A stretch of DNA of 64,000 nt from Geosiphon pyriformis (lineage: Eukaryota > Glomeromycota > Glomeromycetes > Archaeosporales > Geosiphonaceae). The DNA lies in assembly GCA_016748015.1 (NCBI GenBank), contig JAAOMT010000076.1:124001-188000 (forward strand), read 5' to 3'. The position numbers and the translations under genes were made by a program. The notes below the pieces were generated by a model that searched no databases, had not been told where the DNA came from, and saw only the letters and a list, made by a program, of their open reading frames with translations. Shown here one piece after another: positions 1 to 11,380 of the stretch. The number at the start of each line of letters is the position of its first letter. Within the stretch, counting starts at the first letter, position 1.

Positions 1-1111
1 TTTCAAAATAAACCACCACATACTGCCAAATGCCAGCAGGCTTCAGCACAACACAAGTGACACTACCAAACACACCGAGAGCCAACTTAATGTCAGCAGC
101 AGACACACCCAAAGATACATCACGCAGTGCAGCAGCAGCAGAAGAGGAACCAAATTCAGAAACCACCAAAGACTTGGCAATTTTGAGAGTGGCCAAATGA
201 ACAGAGCTTGTAAGCTCAACCAGAAATGCAGCTTTCAAAGACTGTTGAGAAGCAAACTCCATACAGAAAAGCTTCACATTGTCTTTTGAAACAGATTTAG
301 CACCCAAAAAACCATGCACAGACTAAAAAACAGTCTTAACATGAGCCAATTTGGTCTTGAAAGTAGCACCAGGCACCAGAGTGAAGGCCACCCACCCAGC
401 AAACCTTTAACAACTAGTAATAGTTTCCCAAGCACCACTAAAAGTAGCACCAGAAACTAAAAAAGGAGATGAATCAGTTTCCATTTGATCAGCCCAGTTC
501 CCAAGAACAGATGACCCAACAGAAAAAGATTGTTTTGCTTCTAAAACTGGCGATGATTTGCCGGAAGACACCACATTTGGCAACACAGCCAGTGGTTGAT
601 CTTGGCCCATCTTAGATGATGTGCCATATGATGCTATGGAGATCTCATCTAAGATCTCATTGGGAACCACAAAGGGGTTCGATGTAACAATAGCAGAGGC
701 AAGCAACTGCCCCCACTTTTCTGAACTTTTGGTCTTTTTGACCATTTTTTTTGAAGAGGTGGTGCCAAAAGCACCAGGTGTTGAGTCTATAGAGGGGAAG
801 ACCAGCTTATTTACTGGTCTATTATTAAAAACTTTTGGGTTCTTGGTTGGAGTAGAGACAACACTGGGACTAACCCAGGTGTGTCTCTTTAAGGGAACTT
901 TGACTGGTAAGACACCAGCCAAAGATGAGGAAGTTGCTTCAGTGGCCACCAAAGGCAGCTTTTTACAATTACTGGGTAAGGGGAAGGCTTCTAAAACGTT
1001 TTGCCTAGTTGCTTTTACGACAGAAAGAGCTTCTCTGGTTGAAATTTTATTAGATATTTTAGGACAGATATCAGGTGCAGCCTTTTTACTCTTAGCTCTA
1101 GTCATGGTCAT
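1..1111 (-). pseudogene. Decayed ORF1 (gag/RRM-like) of a LINE-like retroelement, truncated by the window edge
   Basis: Reading leftwards from the ATG at 1111, one frame can be followed to base 1, but it is broken by in-frame TAA at 407-409 and TAG at 323-325. The first 234 residues are Lys/Ser/Thr/Pro-rich and disordered. Beyond the two stops the frame stays protein-like and ends in an RRM-like beta-alpha-beta pattern (GVSAADIKLALGVFGSV, then VVLKPAGIWQYVVVYFE). I infer the nucleic-acid-binding ORF1 of a LINE-type element, because a basic disordered N-terminus followed by an RRM-like fold is typical of such ORFs and because its base composition is clearly more GC-rich than the flanking DNA. 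The reverse transcriptase ORF would lie to the left, outside the window. A host RNA-binding pseudogene is the alternative. The coding character is clear; the element assignment is moderate. Confidence 0.55.
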
Positions 1112-1159
1112 AAAATTAAGGAAACAAAGAGTTTTTTCCCTGTTTATTTTGAAATAATT

Positions 1160-2126
1160 TCTTCTTAAATTGTTTAATAGTAATATAATGGACTAATTTT
1201 TGATAGTTTTTATTGTTTATTTGTTGTTTTGTTATTGTTTTATTTTTTTAGTTGTTTTATTTATAATAAGCTATTAATATTTATATATATATTTTTCTTT
1301 TTATAGTGTATTTTATATTTAAAGAGTAAAAAAGTGGTCTTCTATTTGGCAGTTTTATCATTAATTAATTCTTTCTTGATTAGCAATATTAGACTATTTA
1401 ACTGAATTTTTTAAAATAAAAAATTTAGTATATGTGTCTTTTAAAGCTATTTTATTTATTGTATTTAAAATTTTTTTATTGTTATTTAAAACTCTGCTAA
1501 TATATATATATATATTAAAATTATACATATATAATAATAAAATAAAATTATTTAATTATATATTTGTTTATAATATTAAAAATTAATATTAAAAAACCAA
1601 TAATTTGTATTTATAATTTTAAAAACTTGAAAAAATTAATTTTTTTAAATATAAATTCAAATATACAAGTTAACAAAAATATTTATTCAGCTTTGATTAA
1701 AGAATTTGTTTCAAAAATATATAACAAATTACTAAAAAATTTTAAAAATGCTAAGATTGTGAAAATTAAGATAATAGAATTGATTTGGAATTTTTTAATA
1801 AAATATTGTAAACAAGTTTGGCTTTTTATGATAAAACAAAAATAAAACGTAAAAAAAAATGAATTGATTAATAATAATAATTCTGTGTTTAATAATATGG
1901 TAAAAAATTTTAATAAGTCAAATAAATAAATGTTGGTATTTGGGTTTTATGAAATAAATGAAGCACACATATGATGTTACATGGCTTGAAATTAATCATT
2001 AGCATACTTTCACTTTATGTATTTAAAATATTAAGGCCAAAAGGTGATCAGTGATTTAATCAGGTATTCGCTAAAACTGGTTGTCATAAACTCGCTCGTT
2101 TACCTTATTACTGCATCACTCTCATA
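1160..2126. other. AT-rich intergenic region
   Basis: Very AT-rich spacer with short A/T runs and a (TA)n tract near 1500. The 93-codon open stretch at 1564-1845 is almost entirely Lys/Asn/Ile/Leu/Phe, as expected from base composition. The last 150 bases, less AT-rich, are the likely promoter and 5' leader of the gene starting at 2127. No other feature seen. Confidence 0.6.
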
Positions 2127-4070
2127 ATGTCTAGAAAAAGAAAACGTTCTTCTCAGCCTCCTCACTGTGGACGCGTTTCGCTTGACTATTTACGCCAACA
2201 AAGTGCGAAGCGTTTAAAATCTACCTGGGATGATATCATTAAACGTTATGGGCGGGACCTGAGCAAAGAAACAGACGAGATTGATTTAAAGACTGAACTA
2301 GTAGTGATCGATCGTGGTGTTTTAAAGAAAGCTCCCGCTCTTCCCTTTGGAGGTTTGCCAGAGATTTCTACAGGTCTTTCTCTTCCCAAGGAAGCAGATC
2401 ACTTTAAAGGATCTAGTTCTGAAGAATTCGTCAAACTTGAGGAAATCGAAGAATACAACTCACAAAAATGGATCAAATCTAGGTTCGCCAAAGCTGTCAA
2501 GGTTGAATACTGTGAGGAATCTGGCCTTGAAGAATATGTTAAAGCTGAAAGAATTAATGATTCTATTCTTGAGGAATTAATCAAAACTAAAGAACCTGAA
2601 GAATATAGTTCTGATGAATTAATCAAAGCATTATATGAAACAGGCTCAGATGAAGATAGTGAGTCAGAAAAGGAAGACGCAAATTTCCCATATGAAGATA
2701 GCATGCTGAATAGACGGGAAGAAAAAGATTTATTTGAAGATAAGATATTCCAAAATGATGAAGCAGATTCTGATATCCAGAAGAAGATCTCTGGTGGTAA
2801 ACTTTTTTCAGATTCGCTTCCTGCCGATAAAATTCAAAATATTAAGGAAGCGGATACAGAACATAGCTTTAAGAGAAAGATTTCCCCTGATCATATTCAG
2901 GATGATAATAATTGCTCCCACGAAGTCGAAAATACTCTCAAGAAATTGTTAAGCACCTCCCCAAATTATTTTATGGACTTTGAATCACCTTCAAAATATG
3001 GATCCCACTTATTTTCAGATGAAGCAAACCCGAATAATCAAACAACTTCGGATAATTGCAGTCTAAATAAAAACCTAGACGATTCCTATATATTACTGCC
3101 ATCCGAGGACTATTCACATAGGAGAAAAACTTCTTATATCCGATCTCCGTCAATCGCTTGCCAGATTCACGCCACTTTAAATAGTCACCTTGGTTTCAGT
3201 CTTGACTCGACTCCTTGTAAAAGTCGTATCACTAATGTAGAGAGTCAGGAACTTAATGGGGATCTGAACAAAAATTTCAAAAAAAACCAATCGATGGAAC
3301 TCTTAAACATACCAGAGAGCTATAAACCCAGTCCAAATTTATCACCTCTCCTTTTTCCCTCCATTGATTTCCATATTCGTTCGACCTCGAATAACCATCT
3401 AAAGGATAATTTTTATAAAACCCCATCAAAGCTTCACCCCACGAATTTTGACAGAACTCCTTGTATAAAGTCAAACGCCAATATTGTGGGGTTTGAAAAA
3501 CAAGGTGTAGAATCAGAGAAATACTTGGAAAGTTCGTCGAACTTTGGCCACCCAACTTTACCATACATTGGGATCTCATATGTCCCTAAGGATGTCGCAC
3601 CAAACCTGCCCACTCCTGAAGCTGCGTCCAGTAATCAACAGGTTATGACTTACAATTCACTAATTCCAAAGGAAGATTCTTCCATTAGTCACATGAAGGA
3701 GAATTTTTTCACTCACAAACTAGCTCACAAGGAAAAAACGCCATATAGCTTGGTTTCCCTCAATAACTCGCCAATTGGCATAACACCATCTGAAACGTCG
3801 AATGATTCAGCTATAAGCCTTAAAGAGCTGGGGCCCCTTGAAACTAATAAACTCAAAAAGACGGAGCCCAAAGAGATGATTGATTTTGGGGATAACTTAA
3901 AAGCAGGTCTTTTGACCAGTAAGTCAACAATATCCAAAAAATTCCCGATAAAAAGACACCTTTCCAAGAAAAAGCGGTTCTCTAAGTTAAAGCGCACAAA
4001 TCTACCAGAATCAGGTTCAGATTTGGAAAGTATAGAGTGGTCAGATTTGGAGATGGTTGATAAGGAATGA
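2127..4070 (+). CDS. Scm3/HJURP-like protein, candidate CENP-A chaperone
   Basis: Single-exon gene for a 647-residue acidic, largely disordered protein. Residues 34-66 hold W-D-D-I-I-x-R-Y-G followed by DEIDLKTELVVIDRGVL. This closely resembles the Scm3/HJURP signature (aromatic-x2-I-x-x-K/R-Y-G, then D-E-I-D-L-x-T-G-E-I-V-x-D-x-G-H-L); the usual G after T is E here and the usual H is V. Scm3 proteins load the centromeric histone H3 variant CENP-A. The rest fits a nuclear scaffold: basic cluster RKRKR at residues 3-7, a degenerate E-E-x-V/I-K repeat at about 97-170, Ser/Thr-Pro-rich middle, and a basic stretch at about 606-621 before an acidic end. The ATG at 2127 has no competing upstream in-frame start. 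Other Scm3 proteins are usually similarly divergent outside the N-terminal motif. The protein is certain as an ORF; the family call rests on one motif. Confidence 0.72.
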   Translation: MSRKRKRSSQPPHCGRVSLDYLRQQSAKRLKSTWDDIIKRYGRDLSKETDEIDLKTELVVIDRGVLKKAPALPFGGLPEISTGLSLPKEADHFKGSSSEEFVKLEEIEEYNSQKWIKSRFAKAVKVEYCEESGLEEYVKAERINDSILEELIKTKEPEEYSSDELIKALYETGSDEDSESEKEDANFPYEDSMLNRREEKDLFEDKIFQNDEADSDIQKKISGGKLFSDSLPADKIQNIKEADTEHSFKRKISPDHIQDDNNCSHEVENTLKKLLSTSPNYFMDFESPSKYGSHLFSDEANPNNQTTSDNCSLNKNLDDSYILLPSEDYSHRRKTSYIRSPSIACQIHATLNSHLGFSLDSTPCKSRITNVESQELNGDLNKNFKKNQSMELLNIPESYKPSPNLSPLLFPSIDFHIRSTSNNHLKDNFYKTPSKLHPTNFDRTPCIKSNANIVGFEKQGVESEKYLESSSNFGHPTLPYIGISYVPKDVAPNLPTPEAASSNQQVMTYNSLIPKEDSSISHMKENFFTHKLAHKEKTPYSLVSLNNSPIGITPSETSNDSAISLKELGPLETNKLKKTEPKEMIDFGDNLKAGLLTSKSTISKKFPIKRHLSKKKRFSKLKRTNLPESGSDLESIEWSDLEMVDKE

Positions 4071-4579
4071 CGTAATTTATCATCATACGCAGTAATTGTG
4101 AAGGGTTCAAATTTGTATATATATGATTGATATCCGATATTTTGAATAAAAAACCGCGAGCATTTCGAGTCCATGAACAGTCGCTTTTCTGGTAGTAAAC
4201 CCGTCAAATGATTGGCGTCAATCAAGGTTTATGACTTTTCAGATCTGTACCTTTTTTAAATCTGGATCACCCCTTATTATCTGCGAATTATAACAATTTT
4301 ACTGATTTTCGTGTATCTTTTTTATGCAACTTACCAATATACATGCCTTTGCATCAGAAATTCAACTTTGACTTTTAATGATTCTTAGAATAATGTATAG
4401 TATAAAAATTAAGATCCTTAATGGTTGCACTATTGTTATTGTGATAGACCTCGTAGAACCTCTTGTTATACAGCAGTAAGAGTCACCAAAACTAAGTTTG
4501 TCGTGACGACTGGGCAATTTGTATATACCTATTGTAAGGCATCACGGTTTGAGCATTTCCACCAAGAACTTAACCTACA
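4071..4579. other. Intergenic region with promoter of the downstream gene
   Basis: Spacer between two genes on the same strand. It must hold the 3' end of the Scm3-like transcript and the promoter of the phosphoesterase/RRM gene. I see no distinctive element. Confidence 0.45.
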
Positions 4580-7500
4580 ATGACTGATCAATTTTTTCGA
4601 TCCACCCAGCAACGGCTACCACAAAAGCAAGGCTTTAATAACTACAGCACAAACCACTGGGAAAATAATAACGTAAATAACATTAATAGGACGATGCCTC
4701 CTCAAGATTCTACTTATGATCCACCCGTATACGCCTCAGCCTCTCAAATAGTCAGTAATAAATGGTCCAATACTAACGGATATACTACTCCACCCGTCGA
4801 GGCCTGGAATGGACAAAATCAAAATGGATCAACTACAGGTAAGCATTTATCACGTCCTTACCTTCTAACAGCTCTGTCTAAAGGACTAGTCGGACTTTCT
4901 CAACCTTTTCTTTAGCCACTAGCCCCACTATTTATAGTTCGTCGTTAAATGAGCCATCAACAGGAAACCAGTTAAACGGAACGCGGACTATAACTAATGC
5001 AATATCTATCAATACAAGTAATCTACCGATAATTAACAATTCGACGATAATCAATACAGACGCAGGAAAAATTTTATGTGTTGCAGACGTAAGAGGTTAG
5101 TAAAATAAAGTGATTTGACAATGGAGCACTTTTACATATTGGAATTAATTAAAATGGCTAGAGAATGATTTTCCTTTAAAATAGGCAATATTTCATTGTT
5201 GAATAAATTAGCTGATGAGACCGGTGCTAAATATGTGATTCACACGGGTGATTTCGGTTTCTTTGGTGTGTATTTCATTGATTGAACTTTACAAGATACT
5301 TTAGAAAGCTTCTTATTGTTTAATAATATTCTCTCAGAAACCTCAAGCTTGGAGCGGATCACCGAAAAGTATTCATTTATTATAAGAATTATCTCCAACT
5401 GTTACTGGATTAGCTCCAATTTTCTCTAACAAGATTTTTTGAATTTTAGAGTGCTCCGCTATGTTATTCAGTATGGTAATCTTGTTCCCCCTCAGTTGAA
5501 AAATCGTGCCCTAGATGAACAGACTACTCCGGCAGATTTACGTCGCATCGTTCTTGAGTCAAAGGAACCACTTATTTCAGAATTACCGCTTTTCTTGGAA
5601 GGAAAATATCGACTCAATGTCCCAGTCTATACCGTGTGGGGGGCGTGTGAAGATGTTAATGTGGTGGAAAATTTCAGATTAGAAAAATATACAATTCCTA
5701 ATCTCTTCATATTAGATGAGGCTAGCAGTTATCTCATTGATGTTGGAAATGTTAATTTGCGCCTTTTTGGGCTAGGTGGAGCAATCGTTCATCACAAATT
5801 ATTTGATAATGGTGAAGGTAATTTTAGATAGCATTCTTGATTTTTCCTGAATCCCTCTTGAATCTATATAAATTTAGCTTCTGATTCATATAATTATCCG
5901 ATGCTTTTTAGGTAGTCACACAATAGCCGGAGGCTCGGGTATTATGTGGACCACGGCCCTGCAGATAGGGGAATTAGTTGATACTGCTCAAAAAGTAGGT
6001 TGTCAATTTATTTAAATCTTCCGACTTCGTCATTTGATAAAGATTTTATTTGACCATTAAGGTTTATCATCCAACCGAAACACGAGTTTTGGTGACACAC
6101 GCAAGTCCTGGACGTGAAGGGCTTCTGGCTCAATTATCTCTTGCTATTCGGGTATTCCTTGGGCGGTAGTTTTGTTTTTTTTCTATTGCTTATAATTTAT
6201 GAAAATTCACTCTTATTTAGGCTGATTTTACTATATCAGCGGGACTTCATTTTCGTTATGCTGTTTCTTACAATGATTTTGCGGTACAAAACGACCAAGA
6301 AAGTTTTCGGATTAAACTTGAAAATTCCCGAAAAAATTTTTTTGAGATGTGGAAGACAGTTAGGAAAGAAGTAGAGGAATCTGTTGAGTGAGTCATTAAT
6401 AACTATTCTAATGTGTAAAAATATATTGAACTTAATTCTGCAAATATTAATAATTTCTTGTAGTGTCCCACAAAAAATATTATTGGACAATGCGCTAATG
6501 GTATTTAAACGTTCCCCACCTCCTGATAAAGAATATCCTGGTTTTAAAAATATGTGGAATTTTAATCTACCCGATTGTGCTTTCGGCCATATATTATTAA
6601 ATATAAGTAATGGCCGAATGGGTGCAGAAACCAAAAGTCAAGGTTAATCATATATTTTCTTGTTATTGATTGCAAACTTTAAAAACATATGATTGCTTAA
6701 GCATTAGTTTAAAATAGGGTTCAATTTTGCCTATCGTCGGAGTAACGCGCAAGAGGATGGTATTGGTGGAAACTCTATCAATCAAACCCCTCTTAGCCCA
6801 AGCTCTATAAGTCGACGTCAACTTTCCCAATGGCAATCTTCACCGTCACCAGCACTTATACCTCAAAACACGCAAAATAGACCTGTATCACCAGCTAATA
6901 TGATTCCAAGAGATGATATCTCAATTGGTCGGAAACAAATAGATCGTTTGCATCTTGATTCTCATGATGGTACTTCTCTTAGAACTACTACTCCTATACC
7001 TAATGATTTTGCTGAACGTTCTGATCCTTCAAAAACAAACAGTACTATAAGCATAAAAAGTAATAATAGTAGCGTCAATAACAACAACAACAACAACAAC
7101 ACCACAACCCACAACAACGATAATGATACCAGCAATAGTAAAAATGACAATAATAGTAATAATATTTCAAGTCAAAACTTTAATTGGGCAGAAGCTGATC
7201 AGGGAACAAATGAAGCTTGGATGAATAAAACGGAAGCCAGTGCCTATAATAATTTGAATGGTAATAGATCTGAATCGCCACAAACCGGAAACAGTAATCA
7301 AAATGGGGATGACGAAACATCTTCAAGTAGCCTAACACCGCAGTCAAATCAAAATCAAAACCAAAACCGTCGCAATGTGGTATGTGTAGCTATATGATCA
7401 ATGTTATTGTTTAAAATAAATTAAAAGTTTAGGTTTTGATATTAATTCTTTGCAAAATCAGCGCAGCCAATACAGTCAATACTCGGTTCATGTAGGCCAA

Positions 7501-8002
7501 TTAAATAATCATCCGGTGACAGAAGCTGATTTAAGAGAGTTTTTTTCATCGATTGAATCAGGGGTAACACAAATACAATTCTCTAAATGTATCCAAGTTA
7601 ATATACATCATTGATCATGCATTTTTTGGATAATTAGATCGATAAGGTTCGGCTTATGTATGACAGAGAGAATCCGGGCGTTCAACGCAATTTTGCTTAT
7701 GTTGATTTTGTAGATGATGCTTCTCTTCAAAAAGCACTTCAACTTAATGGCCAGGTTTGTAGATAACTATCTCATTGAATGTAATCTACAAATAATTATT
7801 CAGATCCTCTTTATATTAGTCTCTGGGTGGCAATAATCCAGTAATTACGAAAGCGGAAGATAGAAATTATTACGACCGTAATCGGGGTGGGCGTGGTCGT
7901 TCCAGAGGTGGTTATCGATCTCGCGGTAATTTCCGTCAGCAACACGGGCATAACTCACATAATAGAGGAGGTGGAAATATGCAAAACAATGGAGGACAGT
8001 AG
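4580..8002 (+). CDS. DUF2433-type calcineurin-like phosphoesterase fused to an RRM and RGG tail
   Basis: Spliced by eye into 13 exons: 4580-4838, 4916-5095, 5185-5265, 5338-5368, 5450-5817, 5912-5994, 6062-6151, 6221-6387, 6464-6642, 6718-7379, 7462-7563, 7638-7754, 7820-8002. All junctions are GT-AG and the frame stays open, giving 833 residues. Residues 1-137 are Asn/Ser/Thr-rich. About 138-490 is a metallophosphoesterase fold: KILCVADVRGN, HTGDFGFF, VWGACED, VTHASPGREG, SAGLHFRY. These match the fungal DUF2433 group; the canonical D-x-H is D-V-R and GNHE is G-A-C-E, so enzyme activity is doubtful. About 491-700 is disordered with an Asn run near 600. An RRM follows (VHVGQLNNHPVTEADLREFF, then RNFAYVDF), then an Arg-Gly-rich tail from about 800. 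Likely an RNA-bound regulatory protein. The intron at 7380-7461 could alternatively use a nearby donor/acceptor pair; the 31-base exon is small but fits. Confidence 0.88.
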
Positions 8003-9392
8003 AGATCCTGGATTCTTGGATTTTAAGACTGGCTTAAAATAATAGAATGACATAACAGAAAGTATTTTTTTAACCCTTTGTTTGGTAGAATTTTTTAAGC
8101 CCTTTACTACCCAACAATTATACAGCATTATGATTCTAGCGTTTTCTTTATCCTTACTTTCCTAACGTTTGGGTTATTCCCGAGGTTTGTATATTTTAAA
8201 TGGTCCCTCTTTAGACGTATAAAAAAACTATATTATTTATCCCCTTGTATTAACGTATATATTCATCCTACTCTCATTTTCCTTATTGTTGTCCTTTTAT
8301 TGCTTTTCTTGTACCTATAACTAATTCTATAAGCTATGTTCTTTTTTAAATATTTTCACGTACCATTGGGATTGGACATTTTTTTATTTTTTTCTTGGAT
8401 TTTGTATGAGTAGCTTCATTAAGATCGATTTATTATTTTGAGCACAGTTGATTTGTCCCAAGATGAATACACGGCCAGATCGTCGGCAGTGATTTTTTGA
8501 CGTAAGTGGCTTAATTATAGTTGAGATGAATATTAAGTTTTATCACTCATTATCAATGTTTACAAGATTATCCCCATGAGGTTATGATAATAAACGAACG
8601 ATGGGTATTGGAGTTGTTAAAGTTTTCTGGACTATATAGTATTATACACATGAAGTTGCAATTAATTTATAGAAGACCTTTTGCTCCACATTATCAATAA
8701 AGCCTTAATTTTTGAATCCAGGCATCGACTTCAAAGCTTCAGCACATTATTTAATCTCTAGTATTTCTAGTTATTGATTTAATTTTTCAGAGCCAATTAA
8801 ATAAGAGTTTTGGTCATTGATATAAGATTTTAATTTAATGTCGAAGGCTGGCTAACTTGATTTTGTACTAAAATTCAAGCCGATTTTATAAATTATATCC
8901 ACAGATAAGGTTTCTGGAAGGACTTGACCTTAGATTTTTCAAGTATGAAGTTTATAGCAGAAAATCAAATGGTTCTCAGGAGGAAAGACTTGAGATTCTT
9001 AAAAGCTAAATCGAAATAGATCAAAAGAAAGTGGGGAGGCAAAGCTCTCCCGGAATCCTTAACTGAAAACCAGAAAGTTAATGAGGTTATTAAAATGCCT
9101 TGCCTGAATTTGTTAAACCAATAGTCGATGATTTTCTGAAGAATTTTCAAAAACGCATACAACCAAAAGCAGGTCGATTTATCATAGCTTATTTGGGGTT
9201 GGAACGCGCAAAATTTTGCTCGCAATTATTCTAGAATATTGGAATGTCTTATTCCATAGAAAACTCACCACTTACATTTTTCGATCATTTCTTTTGATTC
9301 TCTACTCCGATTTTTGTTGTGATTTGGAGTTTTTTGCTTTGCTGATGGATATATGCAAGTAACAAATAATAGGGTGGGGGCATACCAGGATT
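8003..9392. other. Intergenic region, no gene seen
   Basis: Contains the 3' untranslated region of the upstream gene (T-rich to about 8350). The rest is AT-rich. Open stretches on the minus strand at 8965-9225 and 9302-9550 lack protein-like composition in full, though 9302-9392 may hold further decayed sequence of the neighbouring minus-strand gene. Confidence 0.5.
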
Positions 9393-10126
9393 TTATGATC
9401 TGGGATTACTACCACCATTGGGATTATGAGAATTTTGAGCCCTTGACACATTAGTTGCCTTATTAGACTTAATAGTCTCTCGTATCGGTTGATTTGGGGT
9501 CCATATATGAAGCTCAGGACATGGAGGCATGTCGTAAAGACGAGCTCCACAGTTTATATATTCGCTGGGACCTTGATAAGTGGAAAGTACATATTGAATT
9601 CAAAACAGAGTTTAGGAAGTAAAGGAATGCAAAAATGGAAATTGAGCAGAAACTCGCCTTTTTTGAGTGCCTCAAACACCTTAGAAGCGTCTTGTTGGTT
9701 TTTAATTTCTCTCTTCGATTCTGTGGCATTTTTTTTCCCGTCTAGAAATTACCAACTGGTTAAATTTAGTTCGACTCGAAAAATTATTTTCATCTAACAA
9801 GAATCTTGAAGTTTCGTATGGTTACCGTGAGATGTATTTCCTCCCATTTCAACCTTATCATCAATTATAATATTTACACTAGGGGGGGTAGGCTTTGGAG
9901 GGTTATCTTCAGGATCTTTTTTCGTAAATGTAATAAATTTCTTTAAACGGATTGACCAACTTTCTTTTCTATTAGAGGCTTCTGCTTGTGGTTCCTGTAT
10001 AAAGGACGGATTGCCTCGTTCAGTGTCTTCTAGTGCTTCTCTTGGACCTGTTTTAAAGATGAAAGGATTAGCATCTACTAATACTGTAGGATGAGCTTTC
10101 CAATCTGAGTGAAGTAGTGTTTTAAA
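9393..10126 (-). pseudogene. Coding-like exon blocks of an unrecognised, probably decayed gene
   Basis: Three blocks on the minus strand read like genuine protein. Block a (10126-9799), preceded by a CAG acceptor, reads FKTLLHSDWKAHPTV and on through a charged, Pro-rich segment, ending at a GTTAGA donor. Block b (9741-9654) follows a TCTAG acceptor and reads KREIKNQQDASKVFEALKKG. Block c (about 9571-9393) reads GPSEYINCGARLYDMPPCPE, then HIWTPNQPIRE, and stops at TAA after NPRS; the sequence beyond the stop (NPGMPPPYY) still looks coding, as if CAA had become TAA. Blocks a and b join in frame, but I find no consensus splice that joins b to c in frame, and no first exon with an ATG. I therefore read it as a broken gene, though an intact gene with splice sites I missed is possible. 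Family not recognised. Confidence 0.45.
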
Positions 10127-11380
10127 CTGAAGGATTCATATTCAAATGGTCATCGGATTTTTCTTAGAGGAAACTTCACAAATATGACAGATTATTCTCA
10201 TTGCTCTATTTTTCCCAAATGAGACAGATAGCAAAAGTTCAAGAAAAAAATACTTACGAAAAAATCTAGAGTAAATCCAGTATAGGCCAGAAAAAACAAT
10301 AGAAATGAACCGAGGTAATGGCATATTTTTCAACGCACGATATCAAAAGAAAGGAGAAATACAAACCAAAGCAAATCTCCTAGCTCCACCTATTTTCTAA
10401 AGTATAAAATCGTTTATCAATTTATCAATTTCTAAAGTTTTGTGCTGATTCTATGACAAAAAAGGCGGCAGTGATGGGATTAACGAAAGGCATCTATCAA
10501 TCGTCAGCTCCATTCAATAAAAAACTGATATAAGTTGAAATTCTTCCTCTATTTTTATTAATCAAACGAAATATAGAGAACGATGACATAAAAAGCTAGT
10601 TTAAATATTTGATTAATTGCCTTTTAAAGACGTTTTTCCTTCTCAGTAATCAATCCTTTAAATTATTGACTTTATTTTACGAAGCCATATTGTTTTTCAA
10701 ATCCAAAAGGGAGTATTTTGTTGTGAAGTCGGAGTAGTAAGATGTCTTGTTATTTTATTTTGACAGGAAAAATATATACATTGCCTAGTTTTTAATTGAT
10801 GATAGAAATACATGGACTTTAACTTGACCGATTAATATTGATTTTTTTATTTTAAATCCTCCAAAGTAAAAATTTAATCTGGATTTTTTTGTTTCCCCGA
10901 TTTAATTATCAAACTATTCATGTAGATGGAATTTCTTAGTGCATCTCACTTGAACCGCTTGTAAAAGATGAGTATTAATCGGGACAAAATTAGATAAAGT
11001 GAACGTGAGAAAAAATGATTTTCCAGACGCGTCTTTCCACCTTTACAATTTTCCGCTAAATTCAAACATAAATAAAAATTCCAATTATGAAACTGGTAAT
11101 ACCTAACGAGATGATAAAACATTTAATTTTGCAATTTTCCAAAGCTTTAAGGGTTTAAAGAGATCAAATTTCTTTTATAATATGACGGCGGGTGTTTTTT
11201 TGACTCCGACTTTTGAAGCTCCCCTCCTGTTAACAAGTCGCATCGAATATTAATTCGTTTTTTCTGACATGATTTTCCAGGGTTATTAAGTCCATGACTC
11301 CATATCTCATTTACTATTTATCTGCTGTGTTGAATTCTGTTCAATTGAAAGTTTATTAGCTCTTATTCTAAGTAGTTAAT
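10127..11380. other. Intergenic region, no gene seen
   Basis: Moderately AT-rich sequence without convincing exons. It lies upstream of the minus-strand coding blocks at 9393-10126, so missing 5' exons of that gene could be here, but I could not identify any. Confidence 0.4.

Noticed and set aside
621-1157. 178-codon open frame on +
   Set aside because: Antisense shadow of the LINE-like ORF1 on the minus strand, whose reading continues past the stops with a recognisable RRM-like end.
1564-1845. 93-codon open frame on +
   Set aside because: Almost only Lys/Asn/Ile/Leu/Phe, as expected from AT-rich DNA; no motif and no splice partner.
3725-4225. 166-codon frame on - over the Scm3-like gene end
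   Set aside because: Antisense shadow; the + strand reading has the charged, continuous protein.
6962-7150. Leucine-rich frame on -, looks like a membrane helix
   Set aside because: It is the antisense of the poly-Asn tract (AAC repeats) in the phosphoesterase/RRM gene.
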